NCBI RefSeq assembly: GCF_000007665.1
Contig: NC_006087.1
Span: forward strand, 1,116,001-1,180,000
Origin: Leifsonia xyli subsp. xyli str. CTCB07
GTDB lineage: Bacteria > Actinomycetota > Actinomycetes > Actinomycetales > Microbacteriaceae
Direction of reading: 5' to 3'
DNA: 64,000 bases
Shown here: one piece after another, positions 19,359 through 30,372 of the stretch
How positions within the stretch are numbered: position 1 is the stretch's first letter
Layout of the letters: every line of letters begins with the position of its first letter
Notes under the pieces: model-generated
What the model saw: the letters and a program-made list of their open reading frames with translations, nothing else
Databases searched by the model: none
What the model was told of the DNA's origin: nothing
Program-made: the position numbers and the translations under genes

Positions 19359-22300
19359 TGCCGAAGCGCACCGACATCCGCTCCGTTCTGGTGATCGGCT
19401 CTGGTCCGATCGTCATCGGCCAGGCGTGCGAGTTCGACTACTCGGGCACCCAGGCCTGCCGCGTGCTCCGCGAGGAGGGCGTGCGCGTCATCCTGGTCAA
19501 CTCCAACCCGGCCACGATCATGACCGACCCCGACTTCGCCGACGCGACCTATGTCGAGCCGATCACCTGGGAGGTCATCGAGACCATCATCGCTAAGGAG
19601 AAGCCCGAAGCCATCCTGCCGACCCTCGGCGGCCAGACCGCGCTCAACGAAGCCATGCAGCTGCACGAGCACGGTGTGCTGGAGAAGTACGGCGTCGAGC
19701 TGATCGGCGCGAAGTTCGAGGCCATCCAGAAGGGCGAGGACCGCCAGATCTTCAAGGATCTGGTCATCGCCGCGGGGGCCGACGTCGCCCGCTCGCACAT
19801 CGCGCACACGGTGGAGGAGGCGCTGGCGTTCGCCGACGATCTCGGCTATCCGCTGGTCGTGCGGCCGTCGTTCACGATGGGCGGTCTCGGTTCCGGTTTC
19901 GCGTACACGTCGGAGGAACTGCGCCGGATCGTCGGCGACGGCATCCACCAGAGCCCGACCAGCGAGGTGCTGCTGGAGGAGTCCATCCTCGGCTGGAAGG
20001 AGTATGAGCTGGAGCTCATGCGCGACACCGCCGACAACACCGTCGTCGTCTGCTCCATCGAGAACGTCGACCCGGTGGGCGTACACACCGGCGACTCCAT
20101 CACGGTCGCTCCTGCGCTCACGCTGACCGACCGCGAGTACCAGAAGCTGCGGGACATCGGCATCGACATCATCCGCGCGGTGGGCGTCGACACCGGCGGC
20201 TGCAACATCCAGTTCGCCGTGGACCCCGCCGACGGGCGTGTCATCGTCATCGAGATGAACCCGCGCGTCTCCCGCTCGTCCGCGCTCGCCTCCAAGGCCA
20301 CTGGCTTCCCGATTGCGAAGATCGCGGCCAAGCTCGCCATCGGCTACCGGCTGGACGAGATCCCCAACGACATCACCCGGGTCACCCCGGCGAGCTTCGA
20401 GCCGACCCTGGACTACGTGGTCGTCAAGGTGCCGCGGTTCGCCTTCGAGAAGTTCCCGGCTGCCGACCCGACGTTGACCACGACCATGAAGTCGGTCGGC
20501 GAGGCGATGGCGATCGGCCGCACCTACACGAGTGCCCTGCAGAAGGCCTTTCGTTCGCTGGAGAAGCGGGGCTCGTCGTTCCACTGGGGTGCCGAGAACA
20601 GAACGGCCGAGGAGCTGCTGGCGTCCATTGCTACGTCGACCGACGGCCGGATCGTGGATGTGCAGCAGGCGCTGCGGCTCGGCGCGACACCCGAGCAGGT
20701 CTTCGAGGCCACCAAGATCGACCCGTGGTTCATCGACCAGATCGTGCTGATCAACGAGGTGGCCGAGCAGATCCGCGCCGCGGAGACGCTGGACACCGAC
20801 ACGCTGCGCTTCGCGAAGGACCACGGCTTCTCCGACGCGCAGATCGGGGAGCTGCGCGGTTTCGGCGAGGCGGATGTCCGCGAGGTGCGGCACATCCTCG
20901 GCGTGCGGCCGGTCTACAAGACGGTGGACACCTGCGCGGGCGAATTCCCGGCCCTCACCCCCTACCACTACTCGTCCTACGACGAGGAGACCGAGGTCGC
21001 GCCGAGCGACACGCGCAAGGTCGTCATCCTGGGCTCGGGCCCGAACCGCATCGGGCAGGGCGTCGAGTTCGACTACTCCTGCGTACACGCCTCGTTCGCG
21101 CTGCACGACGCCGGGTACGAGACGATCATGGTCAACTGCAACCCGGAGACGGTCTCGACCGACTACGACACCTCCGACCGCCTGTACTTCGAGCCGCTGA
21201 CGCTGGAGGACGTGCTGGAGGTCATCCACGCGGAGTCGCAGTCCGGCGAGCTGGTCGGCGTGGTCGTGCAGCTCGGCGGCCAGACGGCGCTCGGGCTGGC
21301 GAAGGGCCTGGAGGAGGCGGGCGTTCGCGTCCTCGGAACCACCCCGAGCGCGATCGATCTGGCGGAGGAGCGCGGCCTGTTCGCGGACATCCTCGAGAAC
21401 GCGGGCCTGGTCGCGCCGCGCAATGGCACAGCGGTCGACTACGCGAGCGCGCTACACGCTGCCGAGCAGATCGGTTACCCGGTGCTGGTGCGTCCGAGCT
21501 TCGTGCTCGGCGGACGCGGGATGGAGATCGTCTACGACAGCGACTCGCTCGCGTCCTACTTCCAGCGCGTCGCCGGCCAGGGGATCGTGGGACCTGCGCA
21601 CCCGCTGCTGGTCGACCGCTTCCTGGACGATGCGATCGAGATCGACGTCGACGCCCTGTTCGATGGAGAGCGGCTCTACATCGGTGGGGTGATGGAGCAC
21701 ATCGAAGAAGCCGGTGTCCACTCCGGGGACTCGAGCTGCACTCTGCCCCCGATCACGCTCGGCCGCCGCGAGATCGACCGCGTGCGCGAGGCTACGCGGA
21801 AGATCGCTGAGGGCATCGGTGTGCGCGGGCTGCTCAATGTGCAGTTCGCGATCGGTGCGGGCGTGCTCTACGTGCTCGAGGCGAACCCGCGCGCATCGCG
21901 GACGGTCCCCTTCGTGTCCAAGGCGCTCGGCATCCCGCTTGCCAAAGCGGCCTCCCGGATCATGGTCGGTGACACGGTCGACGGACTCGTGGCGGAGGGT
22001 CTGCTCCCGGATCAGGACGGGTCGATCATCCCGATGGACTCGCCGGTGGCGGTCAAGGAGGCGGTGCTGCCGTTCAAGCGGTTCCGCACGCGCGAGGGTA
22101 AGATCGTGGACTCGGTTCTCGGCCCGGAGATGCGCTCGACCGGCGAGGTCATGGGCATCGACAAAGACTTCCCGACCGCGTTCGCCAAGAGCCAGGCGGC
22201 GGCCTACGGCGAGATGCCACTCACGGGCACTGTGTTCGTCTCGGTCGCCGACGGCGACAAGCGCGCGATCGTGCTCCCGGTGCTGCGCTTGCAGCAGCTC

Positions 22301-22639
22301 GGCTACGCCATCCTCGCGACAGAGGGCACCGCCGAGGTGCTGAACCGCAACGGGATCGCGGCGCGCGTCATCCGCAAGCACAGCGAGACGACGGACGGCG
22401 ACTCGATCGTCGACCTCATCACGCGAAACGAAGTGGATGTGGTTATCAACACCCCGAGCGGCCGCTCTGCGCGCGCCGACGGCTACGAGATCCGGGCCGC
22501 GGCCGTCGCGGGCGACAAACCGCTGTTCACGACCCTCGCCGAGCTGAGCGCGGCTGTCGCCTCGCTCGACGCGGTGCGGCACGGCTTCGCGGTGACCTCG
22601 CTGCAGGAGTACGCGGCGCAGAGGGCAGCGCGGCGGTGA
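19358..22639 (+). CDS. carB: Carbamoyl-phosphate synthase large subunit
   Basis: The synthetase subunit makes carbamoyl phosphate for both pyrimidines and arginine. The 1093-aa protein has the expected two ATP-grasp halves. The first starts [20 protein letters not shown] and the second [19 protein letters not shown]. Both contain glycine-rich loops ([11 protein letters not shown] and [11 protein letters not shown]). The C-terminal MGS-like allosteric domain (from about residue 950) includes the INTPSGR segment. It overlaps pyrF by 4 nt. Confidence 0.97.
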   Translation: MPKRTDIRSVLVIGSGPIVIGQACEFDYSGTQACRVLREEGVRVILVNSNPATIMTDPDFADATYVEPITWEVIETIIAKEKPEAILPTLGGQTALNEAMQLHEHGVLEKYGVELIGAKFEAIQKGEDRQIFKDLVIAAGADVARSHIAHTVEEALAFADDLGYPLVVRPSFTMGGLGSGFAYTSEELRRIVGDGIHQSPTSEVLLEESILGWKEYELELMRDTADNTVVVCSIENVDPVGVHTGDSITVAPALTLTDREYQKLRDIGIDIIRAVGVDTGGCNIQFAVDPADGRVIVIEMNPRVSRSSALASKATGFPIAKIAAKLAIGYRLDEIPNDITRVTPASFEPTLDYVVVKVPRFAFEKFPAADPTLTTTMKSVGEAMAIGRTYTSALQKAFRSLEKRGSSFHWGAENRTAEELLASIATSTDGRIVDVQQALRLGATPEQVFEATKIDPWFIDQIVLINEVAEQIRAAETLDTDTLRFAKDHGFSDAQIGELRGFGEADVREVRHILGVRPVYKTVDTCAGEFPALTPYHYSSYDEETEVAPSDTRKVVILGSGPNRIGQGVEFDYSCVHASFALHDAGYETIMVNCNPETVSTDYDTSDRLYFEPLTLEDVLEVIHAESQSGELVGVVVQLGGQTALGLAKGLEEAGVRVLGTTPSAIDLAEERGLFADILENAGLVAPRNGTAVDYASALHAAEQIGYPVLVRPSFVLGGRGMEIVYDSDSLASYFQRVAGQGIVGPAHPLLVDRFLDDAIEIDVDALFDGERLYIGGVMEHIEEAGVHSGDSSCTLPPITLGRREIDRVREATRKIAEGIGVRGLLNVQFAIGAGVLYVLEANPRASRTVPFVSKALGIPLAKAASRIMVGDTVDGLVAEGLLPDQDGSIIPMDSPVAVKEAVLPFKRFRTREGKIVDSVLGPEMRSTGEVMGIDKDFPTAFAKSQAAAYGEMPLTGTVFVSVADGDKRAIVLPVLRLQQLGYAILATEGTAEVLNRNGIAARVIRKHSETTDGDSIVDLITRNEVDVVINTPSGRSARADGYEIRAAAVAGDKPLFTTLAELSAAVASLDAVRHGFAVTSLQEYAAQRAARR

Positions 22640-23514
22640 CGGACTGTACCGGGGGCATCGTCCCCTTCGGCGACCGGCTGGTCGCTGTGTTCGATGCGCG
22701 CGGCCGGCTGTGCGTCGGGATCGATCCGCACGCCCACCTGCTCGCAGCCTGGGACCTGCCGGACTCGGCCGCGGGCGTACGCGAGTTCGGGTTGCGGGTG
22801 GTGGACGCTGCGGCTGGCCGTGCCGGGACAGTGAAGCCGCAGGTGGCGTTCTTCGAGCGGTTCGGCGCCGCCGGATACGCGGCTCTGGAGGAGGTGCTCG
22901 CGGCTGCCCGGGCCGCCGGCCTGCTCGTGATCGCCGACGCCAAGCGCGGCGACATCGGCACGAGCGTGGCCGCGTACGCCGAATCGTGGCTGACCCCGGG
23001 CTCCCCGCTGGAGGCGGACGCGCTGACGATCGCCGCTTTCCAGGGCGTCGGCTCGATCGACGCGCCCATGCGTCTCGCCGAGGCGACCGGAAAGGGGCTG
23101 TTCGTGCTGGCGGCGACCTCGAACCCGGAGGCCGCCACGCTTCAGCAGGCGGTCGTGGCCTCGGGGCCGAATACCGGGTACACCGTGGCGCGTGCCATCA
23201 TCGAAGACGTGCAGGTCTTCACCCAGCGGCAGCCCCCGCATCCCTTCGCTTCCGTGGGCCTCGTGCTCGGCGCGACCCTCGACCTTGCCGCGTTCGGAAT
23301 CGACACCGAGCGGGTCTACGCGCCGGCGTTCCCGGTGCTCGCTCCGGGCTTCGGCCATCAGGGCGCGCTGGTCGGAGACGTCCCTCGCCTGTTCGGGTCG
23401 CTGGCCCCCGGGGTCATCGTGAGCGAGTCGCGCGGGCTCCTGGCCACCGGTCCCGGCGGCATCGCCGCGGCGATCGCCGGCCGCTCCGAGGAGGTGTGCG
23501 CCGCGCATGCCTGA
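22636..23514 (+). CDS. pyrF: Orotidine 5'-phosphate decarboxylase
   Basis: The enzyme decarboxylates OMP to UMP, the last step of the pathway. The 292-aa length and the [15 protein letters not shown] motif, carrying the catalytic Asp-Lys-Asp residues, place it in the longer type 2 group found in actinobacteria and myxobacteria. The GTG start overlaps the carB stop. The stop overlaps the next gene by 8 nt, so the pyrimidine operon may extend into gmk. pyrD is not in the window. Confidence 0.94.
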   Translation: MTDCTGGIVPFGDRLVAVFDARGRLCVGIDPHAHLLAAWDLPDSAAGVREFGLRVVDAAAGRAGTVKPQVAFFERFGAAGYAALEEVLAAARAAGLLVIADAKRGDIGTSVAAYAESWLTPGSPLEADALTIAAFQGVGSIDAPMRLAEATGKGLFVLAATSNPEAATLQQAVVASGPNTGYTVARAIIEDVQVFTQRQPPHPFASVGLVLGATLDLAAFGIDTERVYAPAFPVLAPGFGHQGALVGDVPRLFGSLAPGVIVSESRGLLATGPGGIAAAIAGRSEEVCAAHA

Positions 23515-24469
23515 GTCCGCTGCCGACGCATCCACCGGGTCTCCGGCCCGGCGCCGTCCCGCTCCGCCCGAGGTGGATCGGAAGGCTGCCAGCGCCGCGG
23601 CCGTCGCGGCCCGCCGCGCCCGAGCGAGCGTCAAAGCCGCCATCGCCGCCCGTGAGCTGTCGCCGCTGACCGTCCTCGACCACGCCACAGCCGACCCCGG
23701 GGGCGTGGAGGGACGCATCCGGGTCACCGAGTTCCTGCTCAGCGTCCCGGCCATCGGAACGACCAAGACGCAGGACGCCCTGCGCCGGCTCGGCATCGCC
23801 CCCTCCAAGCGGCTCGGCGGGCTCGGCCGGCACCAGCGGCTCCGCCTCCGCGTTTTTCTCATCGAGCGCGAGGAGCGGCCGGTCCGGCGGCGCAAACACC
23901 TCGTGGTGCTGGCGGGCCCCACCGCTGTCGGCAAGGGAACCGTCTCGGCCTACATCCGGGAGAACTATCCCGAGGTGCTGCTCTCGGTCTCCGCGACCAC
24001 CCGCTCGCCGCGTCCCGGTGAGGTCGACGGCGTCAATTACTATTTCGTGGACGATGCCGCGTTCGACCGGATGATCGCGGCCGGCGATCTCCTCGAGCAC
24101 GCGACGGTACACAACGCCTACCGCTACGGAACGCCGCGAGCGCCGATCGAGAAAGCGCTGGACGACGGCAGGAGCGTCCTCCTCGAGATCGATCTCCAGG
24201 GCGCGCGCCAGGTGCGCGCGTCGATGCCGGAGGCCCGCCTGATCTTCTTGCTGCCCCCGACCTGGGAGGAGCTGGTTCGCCGGCTCACCGGCCGAGGCAC
24301 CGAAGACGCCGCCGAACAGCAGCGCCGTCTGGAGACCGCGAAGGTCGAACTGGCCGCCCAGAACGAGTTCGACCACCGCGTTGTGAACCACACGGTCGCC
24401 GATGCCGCTCGGGAGGTCGTAGACTTGATGATGGTTCGCCCGGCGCCGGTACGTCCGTCAACGGCCTAG
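23507..24469 (+). CDS. gmk: Fused mIHF-like nucleoid protein and guanylate kinase
   Basis: This is a 320-aa protein with two parts. Residues 1-125 resemble actinobacterial integration host factor mIHF: a helical start with [16 protein letters not shown], then the DNA-binding segment [20 protein letters not shown] and the [13 protein letters not shown] end. Residues 127-305 are guanylate kinase, which makes GDP from GMP. It has P-loop [13 protein letters not shown], the GMP-site [18 protein letters not shown], and [13 protein letters not shown]. In mycobacteria mihF and gmk are separate neighbours, so the fusion removes a stop between them. No frameshift is needed. I recall long Gmk proteins in Microbacteriaceae but have not checked. 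Confidence 0.9.
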   Translation: MPESAADASTGSPARRRPAPPEVDRKAASAAAVAARRARASVKAAIAARELSPLTVLDHATADPGGVEGRIRVTEFLLSVPAIGTTKTQDALRRLGIAPSKRLGGLGRHQRLRLRVFLIEREERPVRRRKHLVVLAGPTAVGKGTVSAYIRENYPEVLLSVSATTRSPRPGEVDGVNYYFVDDAAFDRMIAAGDLLEHATVHNAYRYGTPRAPIEKALDDGRSVLLEIDLQGARQVRASMPEARLIFLLPPTWEELVRRLTGRGTEDAAEQQRRLETAKVELAAQNEFDHRVVNHTVADAAREVVDLMMVRPAPVRPSTA

Positions 24470-24557
24470 GCTGTCCGCCCTCGTCGTGCCGCATCCTGGC
24501 GGCGTCGTTTTCGTTCCGAGCAGCGCACGTTCTGCCTCAAGCAAGGAGACATCCCGC

Positions 24558-24821
24558 ATGGCCACCAGCACCAATGGCATCATCGACCCGCCCATCGACG
24601 ACCTGCTCTCCAAAGTCGAGTCCAAGTACGCGCTCGTGATCTTCGCCTCCAAACGCGCTCGGCAGATCAACGATTACTACGCGGACCTGCACGAGGGCAG
24701 CCTGTTCGACAACGTCGGGCCGCTTGTGGACTCGTCGGTGGACGACAAGCCCCTCTCCGTGGCCATGCACGAGATCAACGAGGACAGACTCGTGCTCAAA
24801 CCGATCGCCGCCGCCGAATAA
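24558..24821 (+). CDS. rpoZ: RNA polymerase omega subunit
   Basis: Omega aids folding and assembly of the beta' subunit. The 87-aa protein has the family core [20 protein letters not shown] followed by RARQINDYY. It ends in the [15 protein letters not shown] segment. The ATG at 24558 is supported by AAGGAG eight bases upstream; the frame is open further upstream without similarity. TAGGCT at 24467-24472, overlapping the gmk stop, is a candidate -10 with a leader of about 80 nt. Confidence 0.95.
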   Translation: MATSTNGIIDPPIDDLLSKVESKYALVIFASKRARQINDYYADLHEGSLFDNVGPLVDSSVDDKPLSVAMHEINEDRLVLKPIAAAE

Positions 24822-24907
24822 GACAAGCACCGGGGTTTCCGCCGGGCACGGCCTGGCCGTCGCGGCCGATGGCCGCGCAAGGACCCTGCCGTTGAGGGGG
24901 TGACGCC

Positions 24908-26203
24908 GTGAGCGCGCGCTTGACCATCGTCGTCGGAGTGACCGGCGGCATCGCTGCCTACAAAGCTGTGGGCGTGATCCGGGCGCTCGTGCTCGAGGGC
25001 CACTCCGTCCACGTTGTCGCGACGGAGGCCGCCCTGCGATTCGTCGGCCGGCCGACGCTGGAGGCGATCAGCAGAAACCCCGTCGCGACCGATCTGTACG
25101 AGGGCGTCGCGGAGGTGCGGCATGTGGCCATCGGCCAGTCAGCCGACCTCATCGTGATCGCTCCGGCGACGGCCAACACCATCGCCAAGCTCGCTGCGGG
25201 GCTTGCCGACGATCTGCTCGGCAACACCGTCCTCGCCTCCACCGCCCCCCTCGTGATCGCCCCGGCGATGCACACCGAGATGTGGCAGAACCCGGCGACG
25301 GCGGCCAACATCGCGAAGCTCACCGACCGCGGTGTGATCGTCGTCGGTCCCGCGTCCGGTCCGCTGACGGGCAGCGACAGCGGGCCGGGCCGTTTCGAGG
25401 AGACCGAGACCATCGTCCGGACCGCGTTGCGCGCCGTCGGCATCGCGCCGCGCCCGATCGTCTCGGCGGTCCCCGAGCCCGCGGCTGACATCGTCGTGCT
25501 CTCGGAGCGCCGGCGTGCGAACGAGGCCGCGCGCAGGCCGCGCGGCGGGGTGGACCTCCGCGGCAAGCGCGTCGTGATTACCGCAGGCGGGACCCGCGAG
25601 CCGTTGGACCCGGTGCGCTTCTTCGGCAACCGCTCCAGCGGCCGGCAGGGCGTCGCGCTCGCCTGGGCGGCGCAGGCGCGGGGAGCGGAGGTCGTGCTGA
25701 TCGCGGCATACCTGGAAGTCGAACCGCCGGAGGGTGTCGAGCTCATCCCGGTGCGGACCGCGCTGGAATTGCAGGAGGCCGTGACCGAGTCCGTCCGTGC
25801 CGCCGACATCGTGGTGATGGCGGCCGCCGTGGCCGACTACCGTCCGGCGTCGAGTCGCGACAGCAAGATCAAGAAGTCCGAGACAGGGGAGACCCTGACG
25901 CTGGAGCTCGTCGCCAATCCCGACATCCTCGCCGGGCTCACCCGCGAGAAGCGTCACGGACAGGTGATCGTCGGCTTCGCGGCCGAGACAGAGCCCGAAC
26001 CGTCGTTCCTTCTCGAACGAGGCCGCGGCAAGCTCGCGGCTAAGGGCGCGGACTTCCTCGTGCTCAACCAGGTGGGCTGGGATCAAGGCTTCCAGACGGA
26101 GAGCAACGCTGTCGTCGTTCTGCGCAGAGGCGGAGATATAGTGATGGAGGCCTCCGGGAGCAAACTGTCGGTGGCCGATCGTATTCTCGACGTCATCGTC
26201 TGA
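24908..26203 (+). CDS. coaBC: Phosphopantothenoylcysteine decarboxylase / synthetase
   Basis: This bifunctional coenzyme A enzyme ligates cysteine to phosphopantothenate and decarboxylates the product. The 431-aa protein has the N-terminal flavoprotein half: [29 protein letters not shown] and [16 protein letters not shown]. The C-terminal synthetase half has [32 protein letters not shown] and the KIKKSE lysine motif. The GTG start lies seven bases after GAGGGGG. The 86-bp gap before it has no gene. Confidence 0.95.
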   Translation: MSARLTIVVGVTGGIAAYKAVGVIRALVLEGHSVHVVATEAALRFVGRPTLEAISRNPVATDLYEGVAEVRHVAIGQSADLIVIAPATANTIAKLAAGLADDLLGNTVLASTAPLVIAPAMHTEMWQNPATAANIAKLTDRGVIVVGPASGPLTGSDSGPGRFEETETIVRTALRAVGIAPRPIVSAVPEPAADIVVLSERRRANEAARRPRGGVDLRGKRVVITAGGTREPLDPVRFFGNRSSGRQGVALAWAAQARGAEVVLIAAYLEVEPPEGVELIPVRTALELQEAVTESVRAADIVVMAAAVADYRPASSRDSKIKKSETGETLTLELVANPDILAGLTREKRHGQVIVGFAAETEPEPSFLLERGRGKLAAKGADFLVLNQVGWDQGFQTESNAVVVLRRGGDIVMEASGSKLSVADRILDVIV

Positions 26204-26244
26204 GACCCGGCCGCGAACCGAGGCCGGCATCGAACAGGAGCACT

Positions 26245-27438
26245 ATGGCCGATCTGCGTCTCTTCACGTCTGAGTCTGTGACCGAGGGCCACCCGGACAA
26301 GATCTGCGATCAGATCTCCGACAGTATCCTCGATGCCCTGCTCGCCGTCGATGAGCACAGCCGTGTCGCCGTCGAGACGCTCGTGACCACCGGCCTCGTG
26401 CATGTGGCCGGTGAGGTCACCACCAAAGGCTATGTCGAGATCCCGGCGCTCGTGCGGGACACGATCGTAGAGATCGGCTACGACTCCTCCGATGTCAGCT
26501 TCGACGGCACGCAGTGCGGTGTCTCCGTCTCAATTGGCGCCCAGTCGCCGGACATCGCACAGGGTGTCGACAATGCGCTGGAGACGCGATCCGAGCGGAG
26601 TCAGGACGACCTCGACCGGCAGGGCGCGGGCGACCAGGGCATCATGTTCGGCTTCGCCACCACCGAGACCCCGCAGTACATGCCGCTGCCGATCTGGCTG
26701 GCTCATCGGCTCGCCGAACGTCTCGCGGCGGTGCGCAAGGACGGCACGCTCGGCTATCTGCGCCCGGACGGCAAGACCCAGGTCACGATCGGCTACGAGG
26801 GCTATGTCCCGAAGAGCGTGCAGACCGTCGTGCTGTCCACCCAGCATGCGCGGGACATCCCCAGCCAGCAGCTGCGAGCGGATGTGATAGAGCAGGTCAT
26901 CGAGCCTGTCATGCACGCCGCGGGAGTGGAGACCTCGCACATCCGCACTCTGATCAACCCCACCGGCCGCTTCGAGATCGGCGGGCCGAAGGGAGACGCC
27001 GGGCTCACGGGTCGCAAGATCATCGTCGACACCTACGGCGGCGCGAGCCGTCACGGCGGCGGAGCGTTCTCCGGCAAAGACCCGTCGAAGGTGGACCGTT
27101 CTGCCGCGTACGCCCTGCGCTGGGTCGCGAAGAACGCGGTCGCCGCGGGGCTCGCGGACCGCCTCGAGGTGCAGATCGCCTACGCGATCGGCAAGGCCGC
27201 CCCGGTCGGTCTCTACGTCGAGACCTTCGGCACCGCTCACGTTCCGGACGAGCGCATCATCCACGCCATCCGTGAGGTGTTCGACCTGCGACCGGCCGCC
27301 ATCGCGCGCGACCTCGACCTGCTCCGGCCGATCTACGCGCGCACGGCGACGTACGGCCACTTCGGCCGCGAGCTCCCGGACTTCACCTGGGAGCGGCTCG
27401 ACCGCGTCGACGACCTGCGCTCGGCCGCGGGGCTGTAG
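26245..27438 (+). CDS. metK: S-adenosylmethionine synthetase
   Basis: MetK makes SAM from methionine and ATP. The 397-aa protein opens with [20 protein letters not shown]. It has the [10 protein letters not shown] motif and the P-loop-like [18 protein letters not shown]. It starts after CAGGAG. It is a free-standing unit between coaBC and priA, and no SAM riboswitch is seen in the 41-bp gap upstream. Confidence 0.97.
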   Translation: MADLRLFTSESVTEGHPDKICDQISDSILDALLAVDEHSRVAVETLVTTGLVHVAGEVTTKGYVEIPALVRDTIVEIGYDSSDVSFDGTQCGVSVSIGAQSPDIAQGVDNALETRSERSQDDLDRQGAGDQGIMFGFATTETPQYMPLPIWLAHRLAERLAAVRKDGTLGYLRPDGKTQVTIGYEGYVPKSVQTVVLSTQHARDIPSQQLRADVIEQVIEPVMHAAGVETSHIRTLINPTGRFEIGGPKGDAGLTGRKIIVDTYGGASRHGGGAFSGKDPSKVDRSAAYALRWVAKNAVAAGLADRLEVQIAYAIGKAAPVGLYVETFGTAHVPDERIIHAIREVFDLRPAAIARDLDLLRPIYARTATYGHFGRELPDFTWERLDRVDDLRSAAGL

Positions 27439-27440
27439 CT

Positions 27441-29414
27441 GTGCCGGCGGCCGGCCGGGTCGCTCGCGTCGTCCTCGATTCGCCGCTCCCGCAGCTCGAC
27501 CACTTCTTCGACTATCTCGTCCCCGAGGAGCTGGCCGCCCACGCGGTCCCCGGTGTCCGGGTGCGCGTCCCACTCCGCACGGCGGGACGCGTCGCCGACG
27601 GCTACCTCGTGGAATGGGCCGAGCCCGAGGGCGCCTATGAGGGCCGGCTCAGCCCGATCGAGTCGGTCGTCTCGCCGGTGCCGGTGCTCACGCCCGGGGT
27701 GTGGCGGCTGGCGCGGCGGCTGGCCGACCGCAGCGCGGGGACGGCCAGCGACATCCTGCGCCTGGCGGTTCCCGGCCGGATGGTGCGCGTCGAGAAGCAG
27801 TGGCTTGCCCAGCCGGAGAGCGAACGGAACCCGGCAGCGGCCGCCGCGGCGATCGGCGTGCGCGGGTACGGCGAGGGCACGCTGGAGACCGCCGTCGCGC
27901 GCGGCGAACGCCTTGCCCTCCGTCCCCTCCCCTGGCTCAGCCCGCTGCCGGACGGCACCTGGGTGGGGGAGTGGGCGATCACCCTCGCTGCGCTCGCGGC
28001 CGCGAGCTGGAGCGCGGGGCGTTCGGCGATCGTGGCCGCGCCCGATCACCGCGATCTGGAGCAGCTGTCGGCAGCCCTGGCCGCGATCGTCCCGGCCGCG
28101 GCGGTGGTCCGCACCGATGCGTCACAGGCCAACGCCGACCGCTACCGCGGCTTCTTGACGGCGCTGGCCGGGCCGCGCATCCTGATCGGCAACCGATCGG
28201 TGGTGTATGCGCCCGCGGAGGATCTGGGGCTGATCGCGCTCTGGGAGGACAGCGACCCCCTGCACGCGGAACCGCTCGCGCCCTATGTCCACACCCGGGA
28301 TGCGGCCCTCGTCCGGCAGGAGCTGACCGGCTGCGCGCTTGTCGTGAGCGGGCTCGTCCGCAGCGTCGAGGCTCAGCGGCTGGTCGAGCTGGGCTGGCTT
28401 CGGGACATCGCTCCCGAACGGGCGTTTGCGCCGAAAGTCGTCCTGACCTCGGCGCAGCAGGCGGACGAGCCCGCCGCCCGCGCGGCGCGCATCCCTTCGG
28501 GAGCCTGGCGGGCGGCCCGGGAAGCCCTGGATCACGGCCCCGTGCTCGTGCAGGTGGCGCGCCCCGGTTACGTTCCTCTGCTCGCTTGCGCGAGCTGCGG
28601 ACAGGCCGCCCGCTGCACCCGCTGCACCGGTCCGCTCGGTCAGAGACAGGCGGGGTCGATGCCCTCGTGCCAGTGGTGCGGCGCGCTCGCGACCGACTGG
28701 AGCTGCTCGCGCTGCGAGCACACGGCGTTCCGGATGGTCACGCCCGGTTCGGGACGCACGGCGGAGGAGCTGGGCCGGGCCTTCCCCGGGACGCGCATCG
28801 TCCTGGCGGACGGCGACCATCCGGTGCAGCGCATCGGGCCGGCCCCGGCGCTCGTGGTCGCCACCCGCGGGGCCGAGCCGATCGCGGACGGCGGCTATCG
28901 CGCTGTCCTGCTGCTCGACGGCGAGCGGATGCTCGCCCGGGAGAGTCTGCGTGTTGCCGAGGACTGCCTTCGCTGGTGGACCAGCGCCGCCGTCCTGGCC
29001 GCGCCTGGCGCGCCCACCGTGCTCGTCGGGGTGTCGGGCGCTCTCGCGCGGGCCTTCGCGACCGGCCGGCTGGTGGACTTCGCCCGCGAAGAGCTCGCCG
29101 ACCGGCGCGGACTCCGCTTCCCCCCCGCGGTGCGGCTCGCCTCGATCACGGGCGCTCCGGCGGCTGTGGAGGCGGTCGCCGCCGCGGTGGGTCCCGGCCT
29201 GCTCATCGACGTGCTCGGTCCGGTGGAGGTGGACGAGAAGACGGTGCGCAGCATCCTGCGCTTCGAGTATGCGCGTGGAGCCGAGGTCGCGGCAGCTGTG
29301 CGGGGCCAGGTGGTGCGGAACGCGACGCAGCGCCGGAAGGCGCCGGCCGGCCGCGGCGGCTACCGCCCCGCTCCGTCGCTGCGCGTGCGCTTCGACGATC
29401 CGGAGATCCTCTGA
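27441..29414 (+). CDS. priA: PriA-like primosomal protein lacking helicase motifs
   Basis: This 657-aa protein resembles primosomal PriA. The N-terminal DNA-binding domain has VVLDSPLPQLDHFFDYLVPE. The zinc-binding loops are intact: ACASCGQAARCTRCTG, CQWCGALA and CSRCEH. The Walker A lysine motif expected near the start of the helicase part is replaced by AASWSAGRSAIVAAPD. The DEEH box is replaced by ALWEDSD. Loss of ATPase motifs is known in the actinobacterial form, which probably keeps a structural replication-restart role. The GTG start is two bases after the metK stop. Confidence 0.88.
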   Translation: MPAAGRVARVVLDSPLPQLDHFFDYLVPEELAAHAVPGVRVRVPLRTAGRVADGYLVEWAEPEGAYEGRLSPIESVVSPVPVLTPGVWRLARRLADRSAGTASDILRLAVPGRMVRVEKQWLAQPESERNPAAAAAAIGVRGYGEGTLETAVARGERLALRPLPWLSPLPDGTWVGEWAITLAALAAASWSAGRSAIVAAPDHRDLEQLSAALAAIVPAAAVVRTDASQANADRYRGFLTALAGPRILIGNRSVVYAPAEDLGLIALWEDSDPLHAEPLAPYVHTRDAALVRQELTGCALVVSGLVRSVEAQRLVELGWLRDIAPERAFAPKVVLTSAQQADEPAARAARIPSGAWRAAREALDHGPVLVQVARPGYVPLLACASCGQAARCTRCTGPLGQRQAGSMPSCQWCGALATDWSCSRCEHTAFRMVTPGSGRTAEELGRAFPGTRIVLADGDHPVQRIGPAPALVVATRGAEPIADGGYRAVLLLDGERMLARESLRVAEDCLRWWTSAAVLAAPGAPTVLVGVSGALARAFATGRLVDFAREELADRRGLRFPPAVRLASITGAPAAVEAVAAAVGPGLLIDVLGPVEVDEKTVRSILRFEYARGAEVAAAVRGQVVRNATQRRKAPAGRGGYRPAPSLRVRFDDPEIL

Positions 29415-29463
29415 CCCTCGCGGGTAGACTCGGAGGCCGACTAGATCGAAAGAACCTTCGCCC

Positions 29464-30372
29464 ATGCGCCTCGTCTTCGCCGGCACACCCGCTGTCGCCG
29501 TCCCTTCCCTGACCGCCCTCGCCGCCCGCTTCGAGGTCGCGGCCGTGATCACCCGGGAGGATGCTCCGCTCGGACGCAAGCGCATCCTGACCCCATCTCC
29601 GGTCGCCATCGCGGCCGAGGAGCTGGGTCTTTCGGTGATCCGCGCCAACCGGCTTCGCGAGGAGGCGATCGAGCGGGTCCGGGTGCTGCGGCCCGATGTC
29701 GGCGTCGTGGTCGCCTACGGCGGGCTCGTCCACGAGCCCCTGCTCTCGCTGCCGCGCCGGGGCTGGGTGAACCTGCACTTCTCGCTGCTGCCGCGCTGGC
29801 GCGGGGCCGCTCCGGTGCAACACGCTCTGATCGCGGGTGATCGCGAGACCGGGGCGGCGGTCTTCCAGCTGGTTCCCGAACTGGACGCTGGCGACGTGTT
29901 CGGCGAACTGCGCCGTCTCATCCGCCCCGACGAGACGGCGGGCGAGCTGCTCGACGATCTCGCGCGCTCGGGCGCCCGGCTGCTGGCTGACACCGTCGCC
30001 GCGCTGGCGGATGGCACAGCCGTGGCGACCCCGCAGTCCGGCGAGCCTGTTGCGGCGCCCAAGCTCGGGATCGCCGACGCGAAGCTCGATCTCACGCGCC
30101 CGGCCGACGAGGTCTATGCGCGTTTCCGCGGGGTGACCCCGGAACCGGGCGCGTGGGCGCTGCTTGACGGTGAGCGGTTCAAGATCCACGCGGTGCGCCC
30201 GACGGCCGCCGGTGTGCTCCCGCCCGGAGCGGTCGTTGCCGACGGCAAACGCATCCTGGCCGGCACCGGGAGCCGCCCGCTCGAGCTTGTGACCGTGCAG
30301 CCCGCAGGCAAACGAGTCATGGCTGCTGCCGACTGGTGGCGGGGCGCCGGGGGAGAGGCGGTGCTCTCGTGA
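29464..30372 (+). CDS. fmt: Methionyl-tRNA formyltransferase
   Basis: Fmt formylates initiator Met-tRNA. The 302-aa protein has the MRLVFAGTPAVAVPSL start, the catalytic/folate loop NLHFSLLPRWRGAAPVQ, and the C-terminal OB-like domain. TAGACT at 29425-29430 may be its -10, with a short leader of about 25 nt. It overlaps rsmB by 4 nt (GTGA). Confidence 0.95.
   Translation: MRLVFAGTPAVAVPSLTALAARFEVAAVITREDAPLGRKRILTPSPVAIAAEELGLSVIRANRLREEAIERVRVLRPDVGVVVAYGGLVHEPLLSLPRRGWVNLHFSLLPRWRGAAPVQHALIAGDRETGAAVFQLVPELDAGDVFGELRRLIRPDETAGELLDDLARSGARLLADTVAALADGTAVATPQSGEPVAAPKLGIADAKLDLTRPADEVYARFRGVTPEPGAWALLDGERFKIHAVRPTAAGVLPPGAVVADGKRILAGTGSRPLELVTVQPAGKRVMAAADWWRGAGGEAVLS

Noticed and set aside
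26204..26244. SAM riboswitch before metK
   Set aside because: The gap is too short and shows no riboswitch structure.
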